The notes beneath the pieces were generated by a model that did not search any database, was not told the origin of the DNA, and worked only from the letters and a program-made list of their open reading frames with translations. Made by a program: the position numbers and the translations under genes. Below, piece by piece: positions 18,932 through 27,659 of a stretch of 64,000 bases of DNA; position 1 is the first letter of the stretch; every line of letters starts with the position of its first letter. This stretch comes from Gordonia neofelifaecis NRRL B-59395 (GTDB taxonomy: Bacteria > Actinomycetota > Actinomycetes > Mycobacteriales > Mycobacteriaceae). Location: contig NZ_AEUD01000012.1 of NCBI RefSeq assembly GCF_000192435.1, forward strand, positions 88,942 to 152,941, in the 5' to 3' direction.

Positions 18932-19615
18932 ATGTCTCTGCGAAATCCGGTCCGCGGCCTGTTCATCGTCTTGCTGACCGCCGTCACGGCACTGCCGTTC
19001 CTCGCCGCGCCCGCGCACGCTGCACCCGGGGACGGGCGAGTCGGTGCGAACGTCCAGACCGACCGGGATCAGGTCCGGATCCGACTCCTCAACGGCAGCC
19101 TCGGCATCGATGGCGGCTACCTGGTGTACCGCAACGACGCCGGCACCGTCGTTGATCGCACTGCGCTGAACTACATCGCACCCGACAATCGGACCTACCC
19201 GATCGATGCCGCGGTCAACGGTCGCGTCGCGACTCTCACACCGTCCAAGGACGCCTCGCGGTCCGTCGCCACCGACGCGGCACTGTTGAGGAAGACCGAC
19301 GTCGCGGACAAGGACGGCTACCGGTCGAAGAAGGAACGTGACGACGCGGCGCTGGCCCGCTTCAACTCGGAGATGGCCGCATCGATGACGATCTCGACCA
19401 TCGTCGGCACGGCGATCGGCGTCGTTCTGGGCGGATTCGCCGGGTGCGTGCTGACCCTGCCGATCGGCTGCCTCCCCGGCCTCACCGCAGGTGCCGGCCT
19501 CGGCGGCATCGCGGGCACCGTCGTCGGCGGCGGGGGCAGCGCGATCGCCGCGGGTCAGCGCTACTTCGACACCATCAACCGGCCCTTCCGGAATGTGAAG
19601 CCGAACCGTCGCTGA
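18932..19615 (+). CDS. Secreted glycine-zipper protein, paralog 3
   Basis: This 227-residue member of the same tandem family has a signal peptide ending FLAAPAHA. Its N-terminal domain (NGSLGIDGGYLVYRNDAGTVV) aligns with those of paralogs 1 and 2. DGYRSKKERDDAALARFNSEM is identical or nearly so to paralog 2. Gly-rich segments GTAIGVVLGGFAG and GAGLGGIAGTVVGGGG and the tail YFDTINRPFRNV follow. GAGAGGTAG lies before the ATG. It converges on tilS with a 3-base gap; a strong hairpin at 19651-19680 inside the tilS end could stop this transcript. Confidence 0.85.
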   Translation: MSLRNPVRGLFIVLLTAVTALPFLAAPAHAAPGDGRVGANVQTDRDQVRIRLLNGSLGIDGGYLVYRNDAGTVVDRTALNYIAPDNRTYPIDAAVNGRVATLTPSKDASRSVATDAALLRKTDVADKDGYRSKKERDDAALARFNSEMAASMTISTIVGTAIGVVLGGFAGCVLTLPIGCLPGLTAGAGLGGIAGTVVGGGGSAIAAGQRYFDTINRPFRNVKPNRR

Positions 19616-19618
19616 CCG

Positions 19619-20572
19619 TCATCTCGACATCCGCTGCGCGTGCAGCCGCCCGGCCCGCCTCGTCACGACGAGGCGGGCCGTCGCGTCTCCGCCCACCGCG
19701 ATCGGCCCCTGGCCGTGCCAGTCGGTGACGAGCGCACCGATCGACGCGACCACTCGGTAGGACGGTTCCGGGGCCCCGACCGACTGCAGCCAGCCGCGCA
19801 GCACCCGGGTCCGCAACGCCGTCGGCGCCGATTCCAACGGCTCCAGATCCAACACGCGGCCGTACGCGCACTCTGCCAGCAGGTCTGCGGCCGGACCGTC
19901 GAGCGCGTCCGCGTCCGCCTGCAACTGCGCCGCCGTCCGGGCGAGCGCTTCGGCGACACCGCCGCCCAGCACGTCCTCGAGCAGTGGGAGCACCTCGCTG
20001 CGCACCCTGACGCGGGTGAATCCGGGGTCGACGTTGTGCGGGTCGTCCCAGATCGGCAGTCCCCAGTCCGCGCACGCCTCGCGCGTCTGCGCACGGCGCA
20101 GACCGAGCAGCGGTCGTCCCCACGGTGCCGACCACTCGCTCATCCCGGACAGCGAGCGCGCACCGGAGCCCCGCCCGAGGCCGAGGAGGACCGTCTCGGC
20201 CTGATCGTCGAGCGTGTGCCCGAGCAACACCGGCCGGCCGCCTCGCGCCGCGCGCAGTGCGTCGTAGCGTGCGGTACGCGCCGCGGCCTCGGGACCGCCC
20301 GCGCTGCCGACCTCGACAGTCCGGACCTCCGCGGTCGCCCCCGACTCGCGCGCCGCGGCGGCCGCCCGCGCAGCCACCTCCGCAGAACCCGCCTGCAGCC
20401 CGTGGTCGACGACCACCGCATGCACGACCAGCCGCGCCCGCACCGCGGCCGCGGTGAGTGCGAGGGAGTCCGCGCCGCCCGACAACGCGACGCAAACCGG
20501 GCCGTCGTCGAGGAAGCGGTCGGCGAATCCACGGACCGCGCCGACCAACAGCTGCTGGGTCCGACGACTCAT
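19619..20572 (-). CDS. tilS: tRNA(Ile)-lysidine synthetase
   Basis: This 317-residue ATP-pyrophosphatase adds lysine to C34 of the CAU-anticodon tRNA-Ile. The PP-loop is VALSGGADSLAL near residue 30, followed by VVDHGLQ and GHTLDDQAETVLLGLGRGSG. The C-terminal part is short, as in other actinobacteria. It is transcribed behind the metalloprotease, dacB and so on, all on the minus strand. Confidence 0.93.
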   Translation of the reverse strand: MSRRTQQLLVGAVRGFADRFLDDGPVCVALSGGADSLALTAAAVRARLVVHAVVVDHGLQAGSAEVAARAAAAARESGATAEVRTVEVGSAGGPEAAARTARYDALRAARGGRPVLLGHTLDDQAETVLLGLGRGSGARSLSGMSEWSAPWGRPLLGLRRAQTREACADWGLPIWDDPHNVDPGFTRVRVRSEVLPLLEDVLGGGVAEALARTAAQLQADADALDGPAADLLAECAYGRVLDLEPLESAPTALRTRVLRGWLQSVGAPEPSYRVVASIGALVTDWHGQGPIAVGGDATARLVVTRRAGRLHAQRMSR

Positions 20573-20612
20573 CGGACCCGACCGCCGAACCGATCGCGGG
20601 CGCCCACCGACG

Positions 20613-21746
20613 TCAGCTGAGCACTCGCTCGATCCACTGATCCGGTTCGTCGATCTCGGTCATGCGCGGCATCGTCTCCGCCGACGTCCAGACGGTGTTG
20701 AACAGGTCCATGCCGACACGGTCGACGACGTGATCGACGAAGGCCTTGCCGCGGATGTACTGAGCCATCTTCGCGTCCATCCCGATCAGCGCGCGGATCA
20801 GTCGCTGCAGCGGATTCTTCGGTGCACTGCGCCGCTGATCGAAGGCCGCTCGGATGGCGGCGACCGTCGGCACCTGCGCCGGACCGACCGCGTCCATCAC
20901 ATGATCGGCGTGGCCCTCGAGGAGCGTGCCGAGCACCAGGACCCGCTCGAACGCCTCGTACTGCTCGGGCGACTGCAGCAGCTGCATCAGCCCGATCACG
21001 CCCTTCTCACGCGGCTTGTCGCTGCGGAGCGCGCCGGTCACGCGTGAGACGAGGTCCGTCACCGACTCGTCCTCGTCGCCGGTGAGGGCGCCGATGTTGC
21101 TGCGCATGTAATCGGTGAGCCATGGATTGGCGGAGAACTGGACGCGATGGGTCACCTCGTGGAGGCAGACCCACAGACGGAAATCGGAGGGGTCCACGCG
21201 CAGCTGTCGCTCCACCGCGATGATGTTCGGCGCCACCAGCATCAGGACGCCCGGCTCACCGGTCTCGGGATCGAGGCTGAACGGGTCGTACTGGCCGAGG
21301 ATCGCACTCGACAGGAACGCGAGGAGGCCACCCGCCTGCGCCCCGGCGATCTTCCCCGTGACGCCGGTCCCGTGCGGCTTGATCTCCGGTTGCTGAGCCA
21401 CCAGCCCCTCGTCGCTGAGCATCGCGGGCATCGACCTCGCCGCGGCGTCGATCCAGCCCGAGCGATCGAGGATCTGCGCGGTCGGCACCGCGAGTCCGTC
21501 GGCCAACCCGGTGACTTCGCGCACCGGCGCCTCCGCGCGCACCGCGGCATCCGCCAGCTCGGCCCGGGCACGATCCGCGGTGTACCGGGTGACTCGCGGG
21601 CCGGGTCGCGCGATGCGCTTGCCGACTGTCGCCGCCAGCCCCCAGTCGATGTTCTCGATCGGCGACGCCCCCTCGTCCCGATCACCGCCGCCCGAAACTC
21701 CGGTCACCGGATCGCCGGCCGCCGAACTCTCCGCAACACTGCTCAC
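20613..21746 (-). CDS. Zinc-dependent metalloprotease (DUF2342 / F420-associated type)
   Basis: This 377-residue protein has a zincin motif HEVTH at residues 196-200 and a second conserved part LEGHADHVMDAVG that could supply the third ligand. It corresponds to Rv3626c, always beside tilS and dacB. Members are often labelled coenzyme F420 biosynthesis-associated, but a proven function is not known to me. The N-terminal 30 residues are acidic and probably disordered. Confidence 0.88.
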   Translation of the reverse strand: MSSVAESSAAGDPVTGVSGGGDRDEGASPIENIDWGLAATVGKRIARPGPRVTRYTADRARAELADAAVRAEAPVREVTGLADGLAVPTAQILDRSGWIDAAARSMPAMLSDEGLVAQQPEIKPHGTGVTGKIAGAQAGGLLAFLSSAILGQYDPFSLDPETGEPGVLMLVAPNIIAVERQLRVDPSDFRLWVCLHEVTHRVQFSANPWLTDYMRSNIGALTGDEDESVTDLVSRVTGALRSDKPREKGVIGLMQLLQSPEQYEAFERVLVLGTLLEGHADHVMDAVGPAQVPTVAAIRAAFDQRRSAPKNPLQRLIRALIGMDAKMAQYIRGKAFVDHVVDRVGMDLFNTVWTSAETMPRMTEIDEPDQWIERVLS

Positions 21747-21765
21747 AATCGTTCCTTCCGGTCGG

Positions 21766-23154
21766 TCAGCTTCGACAGCCGCAGTCGCGGAGCGCGCCGA
21801 CCACCGCGTCTACGGCGGGGCGGGCGTCAGCGGGCGAGGTGCCCCCGGAGATCATCGCGAACGAGAGCACCCGGCCGTCGACTGTCTGCACTATTCCGGT
21901 CAACGAACTGACGCCGGTCAATGTTCCGGTCTTACCGCGGACCCAGCCCGCGCCGTCGGTGAGCTTCGGGTCGAAACGATCGGACAGCGTGCCCGTTCCG
22001 TGGGCGACCGGGAGCGAGTCGAGCAGCGAGCGCAGCTTCGGCTGCCCGTCGCCCGCCGCCGAGGACATCAGCTCGTCGAGCAGCGATGCCGGGACGCGGT
22101 CGGAGTACGACAGCCCCGAGGAGTCGACCAGCGTCGCGGTCCGGGCCGCGAAGCCGTTCTTGCTCAGCGTCGCCAGGACCGCCTGCGATCCGCCCTCGAT
22201 ACTCGCCTCGCCGCCGGTGGCGCGCGCGAGCTCGATGCCCAGGGACTCGGCGAGGACGTTGTCGCTGTACCGCATCATGTCGCCGACGCGGACGGTCAGC
22301 GGCGCCGACTGCACCGAAGCGATCTCCGGCGCGGCCGACGGCGCGGTCGCCTCGGTGACCGGACTGTTCAGCCCGAGCTCGTCCGCGAGGGCCCGGCCGG
22401 CGTCGAGCGCAGGCTCGGTCGTGCGCGGCGAGTACTCCTCGCTCGGCTTGATGCGTCCGCCGTCCACCATCAACGACTCGATGGGCGCGATGTCGCCGCC
22501 TTCGATGTCACGTCGATCCCACGTCGGCTGCATGGTCGGTCCGGTGAACAGCGAGGTGTCCACCGCGATCGACGTGACCTTGCGCCCGCTGCGCTTGATC
22601 TGCGCGGCGAGTTCGGAGAGGTGGCCGGGGTCCGAGTAGAACGAGGTCTCCCCGACCGGCGTCGAGGTGAGCGTCGGATCGCCGGCTCCGACAAGGATCG
22701 CCTCGCCGTCCGACCCGAGGACCACCTTGGTGGTCACCCGCGAGTCGTGCGGCAGCGCCAGCAGCACCGCCGACGCGGTGAGGATCTTCGCGTTGGATGC
22801 GGGCACGCGCGGCTCGGCCGCACCCTGCGACCAGAGGACCTGGCCGGTGAGTGGGTCCGACACCTCGCCGGTCAGCTTGCCGAGCGCGGGATCCTTCAGC
22901 GGCGTGGCGAGCGCCTTCTGCACCCCGCGCGGGGTCGGCGCCGGCGCATTCGATGAGACGGGCACGATGCTCGGCTGCACGGTGGCGGCGGCGGGCCGCG
23001 CCGGCGTTCCCGCCGGGACCGGATCGGCCCGGTTCTGATACATCCACCACCCGGCGCCCGCGCCCGCTGCCAGCAGGAGGACGAGGACCACGATCAGGAT
23101 CCAGCGCAGCACTTTGCGCGGCCGACGGACGGCAGAACTTGTCGGCTGGGCCAC
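21766..23154 (-). CDS. dacB: D-alanyl-D-alanine carboxypeptidase/endopeptidase (PBP4 type)
   Basis: This 462-residue membrane-anchored serine peptidase (S13 family) trims or cleaves peptidoglycan cross-links. TM at residues 16-38 is followed by a Pro/Ala linker and the catalytic domain. The three penicillin-binding motifs are visible: SNAK (in [11 protein letters not shown]), YSDN and KTG (in RGKTGTLTG). The GTG start at 23154 has GGAGG four bases upstream. It is divergent from ppa. Confidence 0.93.
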   Translation of the reverse strand: MAQPTSSAVRRPRKVLRWILIVVLVLLLAAGAGAGWWMYQNRADPVPAGTPARPAAATVQPSIVPVSSNAPAPTPRGVQKALATPLKDPALGKLTGEVSDPLTGQVLWSQGAAEPRVPASNAKILTASAVLLALPHDSRVTTKVVLGSDGEAILVGAGDPTLTSTPVGETSFYSDPGHLSELAAQIKRSGRKVTSIAVDTSLFTGPTMQPTWDRRDIEGGDIAPIESLMVDGGRIKPSEEYSPRTTEPALDAGRALADELGLNSPVTEATAPSAAPEIASVQSAPLTVRVGDMMRYSDNVLAESLGIELARATGGEASIEGGSQAVLATLSKNGFAARTATLVDSSGLSYSDRVPASLLDELMSSAAGDGQPKLRSLLDSLPVAHGTGTLSDRFDPKLTDGAGWVRGKTGTLTGVSSLTGIVQTVDGRVLSFAMISGGTSPADARPAVDAVVGALRDCGCRS

Positions 23155-23256
23155 GTATCCTCCGGTCTGGGGTCTGCGATCGACGGAGTTAACAGTATCC
23201 TTGACAGCCGTCGAAGCAATTTCTGGACAGTCCCACGCGCGAATGCAGGAGGCAGC

Positions 23257-23736
23257 ATGGAGTTCGAAGTCACCATCGAGATCCCCAAGGGTGGCCGTAA
23301 CAAGTACGAGGTCGATCACGAGACCGGCAAGGTCTACCTCGATCGATACCTCTACACGCCGATGGGCTACCCGGCCGACTACGGCTACATCGACCACACT
23401 CTCGGTGAGGACGGCGACCCGCTGGACGCGATGGTCCTGCTGCCGGAGTCGGTCTTCCCCGGCGTCATCGTGAAGGCTCGCATCGTCGGCATGTACACCA
23501 TGACCGACGAGGCCGGCGGCGACGACAAGTTGCTGGCCGTGCCTGCCGGCGATCCCCGCTGGGATCACATCCAGGACGTGAACGACGTCAACGAGTTCGA
23601 GCTGAAGGCCATCGCGCACTTCTTCGAGCACTACAAGGACCTCGAGCCGGGCAAGGAAGTCACCCCCGGCGGCTGGGTCGGCAAGGCCGAGGCGGCGAAG
23701 GTCGCACAGGCTGCGGTCGACCGCTACCAGGGCTGA
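23257..23736 (+). CDS. ppa: Inorganic pyrophosphatase, family I
   Basis: This 159-residue cytosolic Mg-dependent enzyme hydrolyses pyrophosphate. Active-site motif [18 protein letters not shown], with further conserved KDLEPGKEV. The ATG follows CAGGAGGCAGC, a near-perfect ribosome site. A TTGACA at about 23199 could be a -35 element, but no clear -10 was found. Confidence 0.96.
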   Translation: MEFEVTIEIPKGGRNKYEVDHETGKVYLDRYLYTPMGYPADYGYIDHTLGEDGDPLDAMVLLPESVFPGVIVKARIVGMYTMTDEAGGDDKLLAVPAGDPRWDHIQDVNDVNEFELKAIAHFFEHYKDLEPGKEVTPGGWVGKAEAAKVAQAAVDRYQG

Positions 23737-23755
23737 CCGCCCGCATAGCGAAGAA

Positions 23756-23806
23756 CTTCGGGTCACGAACCGGCGTCTCACGCCGGTTCGTGACCCGAAG
23801 TCTTTC
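23756..23806. terminator. Perfect 20-bp stem bidirectional terminator
   Basis: The arms at 23756-23775 and 23781-23800 pair without mismatch around the loop TCTCA, and TCTTTCT follows on the plus strand. It lies between the convergent ppa and exporter genes and probably serves both. Confidence 0.85.
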
Positions 23807-23811
23807 TGCGT

Positions 23812-25503
23812 TCAGTCCGCGGCCACCGGCTCGGGGTCGTCGTCCTTCTTGGCGGGGGACTCGCCGCGCCGCAGGGACACCTCGGACCAGGTGATGGTGC
23901 CGATGATCGCCAGGACCGACAGGATCGAGACCGACAGGAACACCCGGTCCATCGAATCGGCGAATCCCTGCTTGATCGGCTGAGCCAACGCGTCCGGGAG
24001 CTTCTCGATGACGGAGGTGTCCTTCATCGCCGCGGACGATCCGTCCGCGTTGGGATCCTGCGCCGCCGCGATGAGAGACTTGCCGAAGGCCGCGACCTGC
24101 GGATCCTGGCTCGTCGCCGCCTCCTGCACCGCGACGCTGAACTCGGGTGTCCCCGACGCCGCCTGGAGTTCGTTCGCGATGTTCGGCCCCATCGACGAGA
24201 ACAGCAGCGAGAAGAACACGGCCACACCCAACGTGCCGCCGATCTGCCGGAAGAAGGTCGCCGTGCCCGTCGCCATACCGGTGTCGCGCACCGGGAGGAT
24301 GCTCTGCATCGCCAGCATCAGCGGCTGCATCAGATTGCCGAGACCGAAGCCGAGTCCGGCAGCGGCGAGCATCACGAGGTACAGCGGCGTCGACGTGTCG
24401 ACGTAGTGCAGCACGAACGACATCAGCGTGATCAGGATCGAGCCGATGATCGGGAACACCTTGTAGCGTCCGGTCCGCGAGATCAGCTGGCCCGCCATGA
24501 TCGAACCGATCATCATGCCGGCCACCATCGGCAGCATCTGCAGCCCGGCTACCATCGGGCTCGAACCGCGCAGCACCTGGAAGTACTGCGGCAGCATCGA
24601 GATGCCGCCGAACATCACCGCGCCCACGATCAGCGAGACGATGATGCCCTGCGCGAAGACACGGTTCTTGAACACTCGGAGCGGGATGATCGCCTCGTCG
24701 CCCATCTTGTTCTCGATGAGGATGAACGCCGCGATGCCCGCCGCACCGATCGCGTAGCAGAGGATGCTGTTCAGCGAGGTCCAGCCCCAGTCGCGGCCCT
24801 GCTCGGCGACGATCAGCAGTGGTGCGACCGCGACGGCGACGGCGGTCGCGCCCCAGTAGTCCGTGCGATGCCCGGTCAGCTTCTGCTGCGGGTAGTTCAG
24901 CACCTTGTAGACGACGACCAGCGCCACCAGGCCGATCGGCACGTTCACCAGGAACACCCAACGCCAGCCCGCCACGCCGAGGATCGAGTTCGCGCCGGCC
25001 AGGAATCCGCCGAGCACCGGCCCGAGGACGCTCGAGGTGCCGAAGACCGCCAGGAAGTAGCCCTGGTACTTGGCACGTTCGAGCGGGGTGACGATGTCGG
25101 CGATGGTCGTGATCGCCAGGGTGAACAGACCGCCCGCGCCGAGACCCTGTAGGGCGCGGAATCCGGCCAGCTCGTACATCGATGTCGACATGCTGCACAG
25201 CAGGGAGCCGATGATGAAGATGGTGATCGCGAGCAGGAAGAACTGCTTGCGGCCGTAGATGTCCGAGAGTTTGCCGTACAGCGGCGTCACGATCGTCGAC
25301 GTCACCAGGTACGCCGTGGTGACCCAGGCCTGCAGGTCATAGCCGTTGAGGTCGTCGGCGATGGTCCGGATGGACGTCGAGACGATGGTCTGATCGAGCG
25401 CGGCGAGGAACATGCCGATCATCAGGCCGCTCATGATCGTCAGCACTTGACGGTGAGTGAGGCCCTTGCCGGGGAAGTCCATGCCGGCGGCTGGTGAGCT
25501 CAT
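23812..25503 (-). CDS. MFS multidrug exporter, DHA2 (14-TM, EmrB/QacA) family
   Basis: This 563-residue proton-driven exporter has about 14 hydrophobic segments. Motif A appears as GKLSDIYGRKQFF, motif C as GPVLGGFLAG, and LDQTIVSTSIRTIADDL in TM1 is typical of the DHA2 group. A large loop at about residues 430-510 sits before the last TM. The start overlaps the MarR stop as ATGA, so regulator and pump form a two-gene operon. Substrates are unknown. Confidence 0.93.
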   Translation of the reverse strand: MSSPAAGMDFPGKGLTHRQVLTIMSGLMIGMFLAALDQTIVSTSIRTIADDLNGYDLQAWVTTAYLVTSTIVTPLYGKLSDIYGRKQFFLLAITIFIIGSLLCSMSTSMYELAGFRALQGLGAGGLFTLAITTIADIVTPLERAKYQGYFLAVFGTSSVLGPVLGGFLAGANSILGVAGWRWVFLVNVPIGLVALVVVYKVLNYPQQKLTGHRTDYWGATAVAVAVAPLLIVAEQGRDWGWTSLNSILCYAIGAAGIAAFILIENKMGDEAIIPLRVFKNRVFAQGIIVSLIVGAVMFGGISMLPQYFQVLRGSSPMVAGLQMLPMVAGMMIGSIMAGQLISRTGRYKVFPIIGSILITLMSFVLHYVDTSTPLYLVMLAAAGLGFGLGNLMQPLMLAMQSILPVRDTGMATGTATFFRQIGGTLGVAVFFSLLFSSMGPNIANELQAASGTPEFSVAVQEAATSQDPQVAAFGKSLIAAAQDPNADGSSAAMKDTSVIEKLPDALAQPIKQGFADSMDRVFLSVSILSVLAIIGTITWSEVSLRRGESPAKKDDDPEPVAAD

Positions 25504-25973
25504 GAGTCACCTTTCGAGGTACAGGGGGCGATTCGGGTTTCGACCGCGTCCACGAACCGGCCGAGAAGTTCGACGAACGTGTCGAACTCCTCGTCTGTCC
25601 AGTCCGCCACGGTCTCGCCGACGAGCCGTCGTCTCGACTCGGCGATCTCGCAGACCTTCGCATGACCGTCGTCGGTGAGGACCAGCCGTGACGCGCGCCC
25701 GTCTTCGGGGTGCGCCTCGCGCCGGACGAATCCTTCCTTCACCAACTGCGCGACGTGCCGACTGGTGGTCGACGGATCGGTGACCAGTCGTTCGGCGAGG
25801 TCGCGCGAGCGCATCGGGCCGTGCCGCAGGACGAAGAGCGCACGATAGGCGGCCGTCTCCACCGAACCGATCCGGTCGTTCCAGATGTCGGTGTGCAGGG
25901 CACGAGCCCGCAGCCGGGTGTACCGGCTGAGCGCGACGAACATCTCGTCGAGTCGCTCTGGCGTCGCCGTCAC
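25500..25973 (-). CDS. MarR family transcriptional regulator
   Basis: This protein of about 157 residues has a winged helix (RDLAERLVTDPSTTSRHVAQLVKEGFV) and the wing HPEDGRASRLVLTDDG. The GTG at 25973 is chosen as start: AGAGAG precedes it, and a TTG at 26000 would lie inside the operator-like repeats. It is coupled to the exporter by an ATGA overlap and most likely represses both genes until a drug-like ligand binds. Confidence 0.9.
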   Translation of the reverse strand: MTATPERLDEMFVALSRYTRLRARALHTDIWNDRIGSVETAAYRALFVLRHGPMRSRDLAERLVTDPSTTSRHVAQLVKEGFVRREAHPEDGRASRLVLTDDGHAKVCEIAESRRRLVGETVADWTDEEFDTFVELLGRFVDAVETRIAPCTSKGDS

Positions 25974-25987
25974 GTCGTCTCTCTTTG

Positions 25988-26017
25988 TTGCAGTCTGCAA
26001 TTAGTTGCGCTTTGCAA
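25988..26017. promoter_or_regulatory. Paired MarR operator candidates
   Basis: Two 13-bp inverted repeats sit just upstream of the MarR start: TTGCAGTCTGCAA (25988-26000) and TTGCGCTTTGCAA (26005-26017). Their centres are 17 bp apart. Their position over the probable promoter fits autorepression. The 156 bases beyond, up to the next gene end at 26174, hold nothing else I can name. Confidence 0.65.
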
Positions 26018-26173
26018 GTATGAGACGGACACATTAGGACTGCAACCAGAATTTTCCGCCGATACGGGGCTTATCGCGCAAAACCGCTCGCAGCCGAAGA
26101 CGCCGCGGGCCGAGACTGTGATGTCCCGGCCCGCGGCGCGATGGTCTGGCGTGTCGGCTCGCGCGCCGATCCC

Positions 26174-27409
26174 CTACCGCTGCACGAGGTCCGACAGCGC
26201 GGAGAGAAGCCGATCGACGTCGTCCGACGAGGTGCCGAGCCCGAAGCTGACGCGGACGGCGCCGTCGGGGTACCCGAGCTTCCGCAACAGCGGATGAGCG
26301 CAGAACTTGCCGTCCCGGACCCCGACCCCGTGGGTCACCGACAGATACTCGGCGACGCTGCGCGCGGTGTGATTCTCCACGGCGAACGCGGCGATCCCGA
26401 CGCGGTCGGTCGCGTCGTCGAAGATCCGCAGCGTATGCACTCCCGGCAGTCGTGCGAGGCCGTCGTCGAGACGTCGTTGCAGCCGGTGCTCGTGGTAGCC
26501 GATCTCTTCGAAGCCGATCTCCTGCAGTTCCCGCGCCGCCGCGGCCAACGCGACCACGCCCAGCGTGTTGGGCGATCCGGCCTCGTGGCGTGCCGGGCCC
26601 GAGTGCCAGGCGACGACACCGTCGAGGTCGACATCCGCGGTGGCCCCGCCACCGGCGAGATACGGTTCGGCGGCGTCGAGCCAGTCCGACCGCCCGATCA
26701 GCACGCCCGCCCCGAACGGCGCGTACAGCTTGTGCCCCGAGAAGGCCAGGTAGTCGATGCCCCACGAGGCGATCGAGACGGCGCGATGCGGCACCAGCTG
26801 TGCGGCGTCGACCAGGATGCGCGCGCCGTGCCGGTGCGCCGCGGCGGCCAGCCTGCCGATCGGCAGCACTTCGCCGGTCACGTTCGACGCACCCGTGATC
26901 GCCAGCAGGGCGGCGGGTGCGGAGGCGAGTTCGGCCTCGATCCGCTCGACCGTCTCGTCGACGGTGACGGCCGACGGCACCACGCGGGCGCGGCCGGTCC
27001 GCGTCCACGGCAGCAAGTTCGCGTGATGCTCGATGTCGAGCACCACCACGTCGCCGGGCGTGATGTGCGCGGCGAGGTTGATCGAGTCGGTGGTGTTCCG
27101 GGTGAAGACGACCGTGTCGTCGCTGCGGCCGCCGACGAACCGGCGCACCGTCTCGCGCGCCTGCTCGTAACGGGCGGTCGTCACCTGGGACAGATGGCCG
27201 GCACCGCGATGGACGCTCGCGTACTCGGCCAGCGCCTCGGACAGTCGCCCGGCCACCGAGGCCAACGCGGGTGCCGACGCGGCGTAGTCGAAGTTCGCGT
27301 AGACGACGGGGTCCCCTGCGATGGTCGGCACCGTGGTGTCGGCACCGACCACCGGCGCGAGGGGACGAATGGACGCCGGGCACGCGGCCCTGTCGAGAAC
27401 TGCGGTCAT
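26174..27409 (-). CDS. Cysteine desulfurase-like class V aminotransferase (SufS type)
   Basis: This 411-residue PLP enzyme has the cofactor lysine at K227 (AFSGHKLYAPFG), conserved EHHANLLPW and DAAQLVPHRAV, and a cysteine at C370 in RDGKFCAHPLL. That cysteine corresponds to the catalytic Cys of SufS-type enzymes (RxGxHCAQP). It should therefore mobilise sulfur or act on a cysteine-like substrate. The ATG at 27409 has GGAG 8 bases upstream. A SAM-IV-type riboswitch fills its leader, so it is probably tied to methionine/SAM or sulfur supply. No suf genes are next to it. Confidence 0.88.
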   Translation of the reverse strand: MTAVLDRAACPASIRPLAPVVGADTTVPTIAGDPVVYANFDYAASAPALASVAGRLSEALAEYASVHRGAGHLSQVTTARYEQARETVRRFVGGRSDDTVVFTRNTTDSINLAAHITPGDVVVLDIEHHANLLPWTRTGRARVVPSAVTVDETVERIEAELASAPAALLAITGASNVTGEVLPIGRLAAAAHRHGARILVDAAQLVPHRAVSIASWGIDYLAFSGHKLYAPFGAGVLIGRSDWLDAAEPYLAGGGATADVDLDGVVAWHSGPARHEAGSPNTLGVVALAAAARELQEIGFEEIGYHEHRLQRRLDDGLARLPGVHTLRIFDDATDRVGIAAFAVENHTARSVAEYLSVTHGVGVRDGKFCAHPLLRKLGYPDGAVRVSFGLGTSSDDVDRLLSALSDLVQR

Positions 27410-27429
27410 GACACGACTCCAGAAGTAAT

Positions 27430-27542
27430 CCGCTCTTGCCGCACGTCGGTCGACGACGGCCGGGTCGTCACCTGGAGCACCCCACCGCGGTGGAGGGTTG
27501 CCGACCGGCCAGCCAGGGCTTGACACCGGTACTCGTGACCCG
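27430..27542 (-). promoter_or_regulatory. SAM-IV-type riboswitch
   Basis: Reading the minus strand from about 27542 to 27430, the leader contains GGTCACGAGT, GTCAAGCCC, GGCTGGCCGGTCGGCAACCC, TCCACCGCGGTGGGGTGC, TCCAGGTGACGACC and then GTGCGGCAAGAGCGG. These occur in the order and spacing of the SAM-IV aptamer known from actinobacterial sulfur genes: closing stem GGTCACGAG/GTGACGACC, SAM-binding core CGGCAACCC, the CCGCGGTGGGG hairpin and the 3' pseudoknot element. It ends about 20 bases before the start codon and should reduce expression when SAM is high. The gap 27543-27659 shows no gene. Confidence 0.88.
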
Positions 27543-27659
27543 CCATAGAGATTGCCCGACCCCGTCATTCACGGAAAGGATTAAAAGCACGGCGGGTTCA
27601 ATTGCCCGAAAGCGCGGGGTTAGCGTGTTGGTCAGTGCACCCGTCCCGAAAGGCTCCCC

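Noticed and set aside
26000-26034. TTG at 26000 as the MarR start
   Set aside because: It lies inside the operator-like repeats, while GTG at 25973 has a better ribosome site.
27410-27568. N-terminal extension of the SufS-like protein to 27568
   Set aside because: The extension is translated from the SAM-IV-type aptamer and has no family similarity.
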